In this document: in pieces, positions 11,632 to 24,000 of the stretch | How positions within the stretch are numbered: position 1 is the first letter of the stretch | Layout of the letters: every line of letters begins with the position of its first letter | Assembly (NCBI RefSeq): GCF_021155765.1 | Contig: NC_060107.1 | Span: forward strand, 7,736,501-7,800,500 | DNA from: Diprion similis | Taxonomy: Eukaryota > Arthropoda > Insecta > Hymenoptera > Diprionidae | Length of the DNA stretch: 64,000 nt | Direction of reading: 5' to 3' | Notes under the pieces: generated by a model | What the model saw: only the letters and a program-made list of their open reading frames with translations | The model's database searches: none | Told to the model about the DNA's origin: nothing | Position numbers and translations under genes: made by a program

Positions 11632-12093
11632 TCAGTAATTTGTCATCCTATCCGTCAGAGTGATCGCAGGCGCTGATCTATGCGATCGTCCGGCCGCTCC
11701 ATGGTAGATCAATTCCTGAAAGTGAAAAACACGCGGAAAGAAACGTATTAAAAAAAAAAAAAAACAAAGCGTAGCGGTGATCGAGTAACGAAGTTCACGA
11801 TGGGCTCGAATCTTCACCTGACTGTTCTGATGCGAACAAACTCGAAGAGCACGTGAATGGAGCTCTCGCCTCGTGAATCGAAAACCCCCGAGATCAATCG
11901 TGTCGACGTCCAAGAATTCGGCGCCGATTGTTCTCCGCAGAAGATCCGGCGTTTCGGTAAGCCTCTCCGACGATAATGAACACAGTGATCCGTAGTGGGA
12001 GTGATGAAAGTGGGAATTTGATTCGAAGATACGATTCTGTCTGCACAGGGGATCCTCTCCCACTAACCAGTACGTTTTCATTACCCCTTTTCC
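11632..12093 (-). other. C-terminal tail of the guanylyl cyclase (exons 21-22) with a short in-frame intron
   Basis: Exon 21 opens with [15 protein letters not shown], the conserved end of the cyclase fold, then runs into a poorly conserved tail. Exon 22 adds the last 27 residues, ending TDRMTNY. The 102-base intron between them (11817-11716) has GTGAAG and TTTCAG ends, is a multiple of three and contains no stop, so a retained form would still encode a full protein with 34 extra residues. Confidence 0.75.
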
Positions 12094-15000
12094 CTGAAAC
12101 GATTTAATTTTCTTGTCTTGATGAATGATTTTTTTTTTTTTCTATCTTAATGGCAAAATTCATTCGACGATATTTTTTCAATAATTTTTGGGCTAGTAGA
12201 TCACGAATCTGAAGTCAGAATTTAATAATTTATACAAATCCAAGATGTCGGATGATACAACAAATACATCGGAACGTCGGATTGCCGTCAAGAGTCCAAA
12301 TCGAATGCATGCAGATAACCAATTCGCGTTATTCTTGTCGAACGAACTATACCTAAAGGAATTTATTTCTGCGCAGATATTAGTCAGTCTGTTTTCATAC
12401 CCACGTTGCTACCCTACATTCTAAGGATAAAAATATCCGTGCAGTTCTTTCGTAGATAGATCTGGAGACGTAAAGTCGACTTGCGCTAATCCCAGTTAAG
12501 GTATGATTTGCCACGCATCATCGTCGCGAGTAATGTCATGGTGCATGCATCGGTACCGTTGAAAATGCGGAATCGTCCTGGCATCGGTTATTACCACGAA
12601 CCTGTTCGCGACTGATCCTCTCTCCCGAAGACGCTGTTCAACCGGCGAGAATTGCATGGATGCAAAAAGTTATAGGAGAAACAAGGACAAAAGGAGGAGG
12701 ACCGATAGGAGCAGAGAAGACTCCGACGTCGTCCAGGTGTACAGACGCTTGGAAAAGTTCCGGTATCCGTCTAACATGTAAGTGCACCAACCTTGATCTC
12801 GACCATTCCTCGTTCCTCCGCCTGATAACCACCCAGTTTCTGCAACAGCTTCCACGCGTCTTCGGACATGTGAATCCTGAGCGGTGATCCGGAGGATTCC
12901 ATCCTTGACGCGGTGTTCACGGTGTCACCGAAGAGACAGTACCTCGGCATTTTTAAACCGACTACACCGGCTACGCAGTGACCTGAATTTCGAACGGTTG
13001 GAAGATCGATTGATTGGAACATGGTCGAGATTTTACATCGAGAGAAAAATATGGTGCATGCATATTATTATTATTGTGGTGGTGGAAGGTCAGAGCCTTG
13101 ATTCGTGGTTTGACTCACCCCAAATCACTTTACACTTAATTTCTTTTATTCACACGATGTCATTTTCAATCGCCAGGTTATTTTTCAGGATATTATTTAA
13201 AATAATTTTATCACTCACCTGAGTGAATTCCTATACGGATTTTTAGGCTTTCACCGGGCTTGTGGGGCAGCTCAAACCTGCTGATACGTCGCAGGAGGTG
13301 TAGCGCCATGGAAGCTATTTCCCCGGCGTGTTTGTCCCCGTTTCTGACCGGCAGTCCGGAAACCACCATGTAAGCATCTCCTATGGTCTCAACCTGCGGG
13401 CCGAGTTTTTAGTACGTCATTTTACCTTGGTCTGTACCTGACGGTGTTGGCGATGATGATAATGATGATGATGATGATGATGATGATGGTAGGTTTGAGC
13501 ATGCGGAAAACATACCTTGTAGACGTCGTAATGCGAGATTATATAATCGCAGCAGGTGTATAGCTCGTTCAAGAGTGTAATCACCTGCAATAAGACGAAC
13601 GATACGATGGAAAAAGAGAATTAGACTGGGACAAGTAGATGTTAATCAGTGATCGTGGAATCGTCGTTGCTACAACACGAGTCTCTTCTTGAACGAACAT
13701 TTACAAACTAGACAGCAAAAAGTTCGTGCTGCAAAGTTTCCGTATTATACCTACTATTAGATGTGAAACGAGAATGTCTGCACGCCAATTCATTATACAA
13801 TCGATTCTTTCCCGCGGGTTACAAATGAGTAAAAGAATAATAAAGGAAGTTTGAACGTAAGTGAAGAGCCGAAAGAGAGGAAAGTGAATGGGAATGTTGC
13901 TATCAACGCGGTTTCTTGTCTCGAAGAGGAATTCTTCCTATACATATGCATAATTCATTATGATTTAGCAATGAAACTTGCGCGTACGCGTAACGAATTG
14001 ATTAAATTTTTTTTTATTCATCACGCGGTTATTGTTGACACGCTCCAAATCGACGCTCGAGAATAAATTGGGGGATCGAATCTCGCTTTTGGCCTTTGTA
14101 CCCGCGTATAATGATGTTGATGCGTAGAATATTCATTACAAAACGATTATCACGACCGTCGATTTACCAGCGAAATCCAATTACCAGGGCTTTAAATTTG
14201 AAAACAGGGTAAATTAGAAGTCATTGTCACTTGCACACGATTAAAATGCAACTGCAATGACTCGCTTCCTAAATGCATAACCGATGTCACGTACCTGCAA
14301 AGGAGTACTTTCCGCTGATAATTCTGTGAAACCAACGATATCGCTAAAGTATATTGTGACGCTGTCAAAGCTCTCCGCTTCCACCGGATCCCCCCTCTTG
14401 AGAGCTTCTGCGACGGTTCTGCGTGCAGAAAAAACGACCAAACGTTTTATCGAATGTTTCGAATGTTTCGAATGAGATTGTGTTTACCGCTAAAGCAGCC
14501 TATCGATGAAAGTTTCGGGACCATTGAAGAAAAAATTTCGAAAATCGTGTCACTGGTTAGGAAGGTTGATGGTGGGTTGAAAATCAAAACTTTTGCATCA
14601 ATGTCATCACGAGACCGTCTCGTAACGAATTAAAGAAAAAAGTTGACTTTCAACTTACAAACTTAAAAATAGATATTGACAAGCGGTCGATTAACCTCGA
14701 GGCTGCTGTAGCAACATTCCCTCTTAAATAAAGTCTCGTGACGCATTACTTAGGCAACATCCGGTGCAGCAGAGCGTCCGTCTTTTTCTTTTCTTCCACC
14801 AATTCGTTCGTCCTCTGCTGAATCAGCCCCTCGAGATTACAGGCGTACTTTTCCATGATAGCGAGCATGTTGTCGAATATGTTCGCCTTTCTGCACCAAA
14901 ACATCGAATAAAAAACGACGGCCAGACACTGATCGCGCTTATAAGACACATTAAGCTCACTCACAATCCGGCCTGCATCGGCTTGAGCACAACGGAAACG

Positions 15001-18000
15001 AGCTTCATGTCCGGTCTGACCTCGGGCTCCTCGTGCCAGCAGGACTCGATGCACCTGATTATGTAGTCCGAAACGCCCTTCACGTAGCTCAAAGTCGGAC
15101 GTAGTCTTCGTCCTTTCTTTATGTTCTCCACGATCTCAGAGTGGGTCAATAGCGTGTCGTCCCAGGGGAATCGACGCGTCATTATTTCGTAAAGGACTAG
15201 GGAAAAACTGACGAAAGAGTAGTAATGGAAATCCCACAACACCCTGGTAACAATCCGACTAGAAGTAGACTATGGTAGCTAACCTGACCGCACAGGGTAA
15301 ATGCGCCATATGTGCCTACTTGAGTGATTCATTTGTTAACTTTTTTATAAAGTTCCACTTGAATAATTTGTTACAAATACTGAAAAAACATTGTCTTAAA
15401 ACCTGGAGGAGGTAGGAAAATATTTAGAGGTCGCTAGCAATTATTGTAATATGTTTTTGGGGCGAATTACTATAATTAATATTAATATTAAAATAATTTT
15501 TGGTGACCTCTAAATATTTTCCTACTTCCTACGGGTTTTAAGAAAAAAAATTTCTTTCATATCTGCCCTACCGCTAATCGACTGTATCATTGGTTCATAA
15601 TTACTGATCCGGATGCAAAAGCAAAATTTAACGCAAGCTTGAAGTAAGACTTCAATAAATATATGGGATCAGAACCTTAATGCAAACTGCTAGAAGATGT
15701 TGAAAAGGCATTCTAAAGTATTTACACCGGGTCTTCGCTTAATCTACGGTAAAATTGATTTGTTTCTAATATGAAGAAATTGTTACCAGGGTTGTAAATT
15801 ATCGCGTCTTCCGTCTCTTTGACCTCACCTGTAGACGTCCCCCTTCTGCGAGCCTCTGGCCGGCGGTGCTCCGCTTCGAAGAAGCTCTGGGGCTCGGTAA
15901 AGCATTCGTTGAAGCTCTTTTTTCTCATGGTCAGGCTCTTCCTGGCCTGACTTGAACTCGTGAAGTCCGAAGTCCGAGATCTGTAGCACCCATCGACTGT
16001 CCACCAGGCAGTTACTGCTTCGCAAATTACCGTGCGATATAATATCGCTGTCGTGGAGGTAGATCATTCCCTGGAATTTTGGGGTAAATAGGGAGGGGAA
16101 AAAATGAGGAAACCAAAAACGTGTGTGTTCTACATTTTAGCTCCGTGTAAATAATTTCCCTCGTACAGTAATCCTCTCGAAATCCACTCGTCAAACTTAC
16201 TACGTCGTATATCTCTACCGTCGTTTTTTCCACTCAACTCTTCTCAGCTTACTTTAGTAACCGAAAACCCTTTTGAGCCTCATTTTACGTCGTTATTATA
16301 CGTCCTACGGTCAGAACCTCGCAATTTCTTGACCAATTGACACACTCCTTTGGTACCCGTTATAGAAAATTAAATACTTTTTTTCAACGTCTCGAGTGAT
16401 GCTGCCAGTTGCTGCCCTTGAGTTTTAGAGTGTTCTCACAAAGTTCGGACTCACTGCACTCTTTTGCAAGATTCTTGGACACGGAATGTACGTACCAGAT
16501 CAGACAAATACTCACCCGAAGCAAATCTGCGACCAGGGACGACGCGAACATCGGATCCAACCTCAGGTCGTCGTTTTGCAACAAATCCCGAAGCGATCCC
16601 CGAGCGCAGTAGCCCGTCACGATGAAAATAGCTCCGGGCTCTACCACCGCCCCCATGAACGGTATCAAGTTCTCATGCCTAATCTCTCTGATCTGCTTGA
16701 GCTCCTTTCTTATCGTCCTTGTCATGTCCACCGTCTTTTTATAGATCGGTTTAACCTCCACTATGCTTTCTCGGTAGAGAGCAACTCGCGTGTGCGCTTT
16801 TGGAGTGCAACCCGGCTCGCCTAGGTACACCTGTCAAATGTCCAGGAAACGTTGGAGACATTAAATTACGCTGGATATTTCTCTTGGAAATTTAAAACAC
16901 TCCAATAACAGTAGATATGACAACGAATACACGCAACACTTGCATCTCCTTCTGCTTACCACGCTTTTCTCGTTACAAGAGTCTGCAACGTCGCTGGGAA
17001 TCATGGTTAGGTCCTTTAAATCTATTTTCCAAAGTATGCAGGCCAATTTCTGTTCGTACCTGTAATGCCTGTGGAAATTCAATCTGGTTAGAACAATCAG
17101 AAGTCGAGCCCATCCGTGTCAATATCTGTGCTGGGTAACGTTTGTAATTATATATTCTCTACAAACGAACATGCCATGGGGTACAGAATTTCAGGAACAA
17201 TTAAACTGTTGTTCAATTATTTGCCAACATCAAACCGACGCACATCGATTGACGTCGTATTTGAACAGTAAATTCGCAAACGCAAACAGCCGAGATATTA
17301 TTACAAGTTAAACAATCGATATTAGTACCTACTTTATAGGGTATAATGACAGCATGACTGTTGGTGATAAGCTGTAGCTAAATAAACGATCCAGGATCTT
17401 TTAAAATTTTGAAAATTATCATCGATTCTTGACACAATCGGAGGAAATGCGAATGAATTCCGAAGGCGTTGGTGCTAATTAACGCGAAAACGTAATTACG
17501 ATATTTAGTTGAGAAATTTGTTGGTAAAGATGCGGTTAATTTAGGAACAGGAACGATAACGACTCTGCAGTCGGTTCATTAGCACGATTCGTAAGTTAGT
17601 TGTGTAATATTTATCTGCAAGGTTCACAACGGCATTATTTAATTTTCAGTTTAACTTAAGGCCGAATCTCATTCAATACAAGAGTTGACAGGATTCCGGT
17701 TCGTCACGCGTTAATCAATCGACAAATAGAGGCTTTGGTAAATCCAAGAAAAGAAGAAACGTTTTTTTATTACTTTGACGAAGTGAAATAGTGAGTTTAT
17801 TTAAGACCAATTGGGATATACGTATCTAGGTCTTTCGTGTTCGAAAAGTGTGTTAAGTTTCTTTACAGAACGACAATGCCGGGAACACATTCAACTTGTT
17901 TTTGAAAAGTTTTCACCAACATTTTGCGAGGAATAAAATTATTCAAGGATACTCGGAGTGTCCGCAAAAACAAATTCGGTTTAATCTATCACGCTATGTG

Positions 18001-21000
18001 ATATTGCACGAATCGATGAACCCGCGGGAAAACTGTTAATCGCAATTGTTATTACACCGAATAACGCGGTTGTGTTTATCTGTTCTGATTTGTTGCTTTT
18101 GTAACCGACCTGTAAACAAATTTTCTCTCTTTTCGTCATGCTCATAATTAGTAATTTCCAAGCATTGAACCCTTGACGTTTATCTTCTGGGGGAAAATTC
18201 GTGTCACTTCATCGAGGCGATTGAACTCACTGGAGCTCAGAAGTTTGCCAACAATTGAAGACATGAAAGGACTGATAAAATTCTACAGCGATTGGAGTAG
18301 CGTGAGGAACGAAAGTTACCGTAGAAATTGCGAAAAACAAAAGCAACAATTCTCGAATAAAAGATATTTATTAAAAATTATGTATTTCATCAAATTTCTT
18401 TTGTTTTAAAAACATATCTAGTTCATCAAACCTCTTTTGTTTAAAAATTTTTGTGAAAGTTGTCAGTTATCAATTACTGGGACAATTACGTGGTAACTTG
18501 TTGGATCGCAATTTCTGTGGTAACTTTGGTTCCTTGCACCCCTCTAATAGCTGTGAATTTTTTCAGATTTTTGCGATAATAATTGTGACGCAAGGAGCTT
18601 TTCGAAAAATACCACGTTTTGACGTTATTTTAAATAATATCTGGACACAGTTAGAACGTAACTGATTGGTACCGAGTGAAAACTATTCTTTTAATGAGTT
18701 CAAATTAAGTTTCACTGGCGTGTCCCCTTAACCCTTTCAGTCGAACAATTTAGAACTCAATATTTCGGCCTTAATCTCATTACTCATGGTTTTTTGGAGT
18801 ATCCGATCCCGAATCTGAAGTCAGAACTTCATAATTGCTAAATCCAAAATAGCAGATCGAATATGGTCGATGTAAAATTAAAAAAACTATCAAAATTCGA
18901 TGATTTTGGCCGAAACTTGTTACTCGGGGAGCTTTTGGGGTTATACGAAGTAAAAAAAGATCCTTTTAAGTTGTAAATAAACCGTGATAAGGCCAGGACA
19001 TCGAAATTTTTGGGATGGAACGTTGAGACTGAAAGAGTTAATCGGAGAAAAATTTACGTACTTGAAGGCGAATACCGCGGCCACAACGACGAGAGCGGTC
19101 GCAGCCAGCAAGGCGACCTGGAGTCTCCAGTCACGCCAGTCGTTGATGTTCGACGAGGGATCTTCGAGTTCCTCGTCGAAGTCGTCGCGGCAAAGTTCAC
19201 CGGTGAATCCGCACTCTGGTTCGGCTCTGGGCGGCTCAGGACCGACCCACTGAATTTCTGCACGAAATTGAAAGTGAGGAATCGTTTCGCGTGGCGCAAA
19301 AAGAAAAACAAGGGTTTTCGATCCTTCGGAATTCAAATCAGAAATCATTTTTGAGCTGCATAGCAAAGAAATTACTTCACCAAATTTCCCCAGACGCTGT
19401 CGATAAGTAGAGTTTCTATTTCCTTAATTTGTTATTCCGACTCCTTTTCCGACGTATGAGGTCATAATTCGATCTAGAATTTTCCGTTCTACAGAATCGT
19501 CAAGTCATTTTTTATCTATCGATGGCAGTTTTTGAGGAGAATAAAAAAAAACTTCAAATTTTGCTGTTTCCCCGAAATTATTTCAGACTCGAGTTCCTAA
19601 GGGTCGAAAACCCTTCGACCCACACAAAAACGCAGCCACGTAACTAATACTTTTAATTTAGACTTATTTTGGCTGGACTAAATGGGCCAAAAATCGGGAA
19701 TCACCTCTCTTCGGGTTTATGTATCTGAACCTCGGTATTCCGCCGGTGTCGTTGTGGCTGTACTGGAAATAGCCGACGGGCTGCATGGACAGACTTTTCA
19801 CGGTTCCGTTGGTATCCTCGTCGTCGAGTAGGGATACCACCGTGAAATTACCCTCCGCGTCTCCGTTTTCGTCTATAAAAACCTGTTCCGAAATACCTAC
19901 ACTTTTGTTTCTTGGCTTCAAACGAAATAAATGAAATGAGAAAAGGTCTCGAAAATTTTTTGAATCTCATAAAATTGCCTATGCTGTATAGGTATCTGAA
20001 CATTTCAACCCCGTGTTTCTCCCCCAAACTTACAGAAAAATTATCGTACTTTCTACGCAAGTGAATTGATTATGAAAGATAAGGTTTTGCATTATTGGTA
20101 TCAAAGATTTTTCTATATGTATGTACTCTATATTTTTGTTTTAACAGTTTGAAATATAGACAAACACTTTTATCAATGAAACCTAATCAATTACTGCCAG
20201 ATAGTTTCAGGATTGAATGGTTTTCTCTTATTTTATCACCCTCGCAATCGCGAGACTACACCGAGATAAATTCTTAACTCTGATTACTAACCATTTTCAT
20301 TTTGTTACTATATCTGAAAAATATAGTTTTCGGTGTACATAATGTAAATGAAAGATCAGTCTTCTTGCTGCCAACGGAGAGTCTGGTTATGCGTTATTGT
20401 TGCATACTTTATTGCAACTATCGCGATAATTTGATGTTGATGCAACGATAAATTTATGTCAATGCCTACTTTTTCTATTAGAAAAAAAATGTAGGAAACT
20501 ATAGAAACAGATCGATCATTACAATTACCAGAAAATGTATAATAGTATTGGCAACTATAATTTCACCGAGCAGTTAATTGTACTAAATTTTCTCACCCAT
20601 TTTCCTAGTCTTTTCTAGTAACCAGAAGGAATGAATTTTTTCTCAGTGTATGTGAATCTCGAATCATTAAATTCCTTATCACGTACGTCGTATCCCTGAA
20701 GTGAATGGTAGCTCCGGTTGCGAATTTTGCTCAATATCGCCGATCCATTTCTTGGGTCTTCGCCCTCCGCAAGAAGCTCGGTTGCCGCTCTGGCGTATAT
20801 CATAACTGCGTCGTACAAATAGGCTGCTTGAATTGGCATCTGTGTGAAGAGCCGATTAGTCCAATTAATTTTACAATTACTAGAATTGGTGTAACTTGTG
20901 CAGAGTTATAACGTGGATTAAAATATCGAGGTAGAATTACCGACAAAGGGGTGCTCTATAATCCTGTCTGAAACTCACTATCAAAAGCTCTAATAAATCC

Positions 21001-24000
21001 GCAGCATCTACAACTTAATCGGCCTAGAAATCATGTGAGGACTTGAATAGTCAGACTTCAATACGAATATGAAAATTGCGTTATAAATGATCGTTCCAAA
21101 GTGTGCAGTAAATAGTAATCAAGTCGAATCGTGCGTGACTTATGCATGAAGCGAACTGTGAAGCGATGACATTCGTGAATACTCTCGCATTATACCTCTT
21201 GAAAAACAATTTAAAAAAATAATGATGTCACATTTGTTTTATCATATCGATGCTGATACTGGGTAAAAAAGCAAGGATTAATTGGAACTGTGATTTTTTA
21301 TTTCATTTATCTTTAAACGGCATAACGACGTTATTGGAATTAATTAATCCGTTATTTATGCATTTTAAATACGTATAATATTTATTTGTTTACGGTAGAG
21401 CTGACTAGTGCAACGCACGGTATGATTTTTGAAAAACATATTGTAACAAACAAGTCATCAACACCAATGAATAATTAATCGCGTAAAATCTATTGAAAGA
21501 AAAGAATTGAAATAATAAAAATAGAATTAAAAATTAAAAAGTAATTGGGAGAACGGAATTTATCGTATAATAAGCAGTATTCCTGATAAAACACGAAGTG
21601 TGTTAGTCGCGTGCGAATACCGCCGATAATGAATTGTTGCCAGCCATTCGTCGGCATCCAATACACGCGCCACTTGAACGAATGTTCTGACAATCTTTCA
21701 GCTTTTGTGTACCGACTCATTTCACGGTAATAATAAAAGTGGCAGAAGGATGAGATAGAAGGTGTTTAAAAAGCGAAAAGTAAAATAAAATAAAACTGAG
21801 AACACAAGTGAAGGCGAGAAAAAGATATTTATATATTAGTTATAAATTTTTCCACCAACCGCAATTGTCTTGAAAATCTCACTGTGATACGGAACGCAGA
21901 ACGGCGGCTTCACCGAATAGTTCTTGATACGCTCACAGACTTCCCTATGAAAAGATGATCCTTTTTTTTTTTAACTTGTTTTAACCATTCCTTCATTTTT
22001 TTCTCTCATTTATCCATTATACGATGTTGTAAGGTATTTTATAATAAAGAACTCACTTGAAGTTTGGATTTATTACGTGAGTCGGTGTTAGCTTCAGGAC
22101 GGATCTAAACCCGAATTTTACATCCTCTGACATGTTTCTGTTCGGCAGATACGGGTCTATGTAATCTGAAAAAGTCCATAAACAAAACCGCTCTTAAAAA
22201 CAATAAAAAAACAAAATAAAAACGAATAATCTTCACCGAAGGTTTATTCAATGGAAAGGAGAATGAATAGAAGTAATTTATTAATTCTAAGCGTTTGAAT
22301 GGCAAAAATTTTTTTGTTTTGTTTTGAATTTGTCGTAATGTAAGATACTTAAAATAATTTATCTTCGTCTTTGTTTTCCTTTTTTTTCTTTTTTTTTTTT
22401 TGCTCTATCTTTCATACGTCGAGTTTAAATCGTCTTCAATGCAGAAAAAAAATGTATTAATTAAAGTGATGTACATAATTATTACAGCCTAATTTCAAAT
22501 CTGAGAGTGCAAACAATTTAAAAAAGTATAATTTATACCGCACGGCAGAAAGGACTATTTAATTGCAGCGTTGTAAAGATAATTATACGGTTGATGAGGA
22601 GTAATATCTCATGTTCGTGCGACGTAAACGATAAATATTTCTTAAATAATATTGATTCAGCGAGACATTGATCATTAGCAAACTTTACGCAAGCTTCGGC
22701 TGTTACGTATATCAAATAATTACACTTCTCCCCTTTACCTCCCTCCAACCACTTTTCAGGGGCGGTGAAATGAGATGAGATTATCGGCTGCAGCATATCG
22801 AAACCTTCTGTAATTTATAGTATTCTGAGATATAAACTCACTCCGTTGAGTAATGTCTATCCTCCTTTGAGGATCGTAGATCTTGTCGTCTACCGAAACG
22901 ATTATGTAATCCCCCGTGTAAAGGAGCCGCCGCTTTTGAAGACACTTGACGAAATCCACCAAAGCTATGTGCTCTCCGACGAACAGGTAGACTGCGAATA
23001 ATTGAAATCATAAAATCAAGCAACGTAAATAGTCGAGGAAATTGGTTAACGAAAAATTTATACTTTCTTACGCTCTTTTTATATCAACGAAGAAAAGCTC
23101 GCATAATATATCGATGATTCGACTCAAATAGTTTCGAAATTATTTCAAATATAATAGATTCCTTCGATTTTATTCAGAATACTAATCAAATATTGTCACA
23201 AAGTTAATAAAGATTATCGATTTTTGACAAATCAACTTTCTCCACTCGAATGAGTTTCGAGCTCAAAAAAATTTGTGAATCGGATGTGTTTTTTTTTTTT
23301 TTGTGAACCTTACTATTCAGATAACTCGAAAACTAGGGGAATGAACAGATCCAAAATCTTTTCAGTTACAAGTTGAAAAGAGCCGCATTAATCGAGACTA
23401 AAGTCATCGAAATTAGTTCATTTATTCTGTAAATATCGAATCGTACAAAAAAATTGATCCGAAAAACGTTCAGAGCTGATTCTGTAAACTTAAAACGTGG
23501 AAATGTAACGAAATATCAACTTTGTGAACTTTTCACTTCCGATACGATCACTATTCTATAACAACTTATCTTTTTCGTTTGCCTTCTCTGAAAACATGGT
23601 AGGAATGAGTCGATAACGATCGAAAAAATCATGGACGACGAAATTTTCACTTTCATTAATCATATCATTCAGAAATCATTAAAATCTCAAAACAATAATG
23701 TTTCACAAAGTTTTTACAATGTCAAGTCTTTGACTTCTTCCTGCGAATAAATCGATACCTATACAATTATATGTTGTAAATGAATGTATTTGTTTATTGG
23801 TAATTCTATGTAACGCAGAGAAAAATGTAAAGAGGTCAAGTGACAGGACTTCTGATTGGCACGATTCTTGTTAACGGGAGATTTTCCTTCACGGTTATTA
23901 TTTCAATAGTCGCAAGTATTACTCGCTTTTCTCGAGGAGGAAAATACCGGTATAAGGGAAGAGAAGGAAGTTTATTAATGGGAAAACCTCTCTCTCTCTC

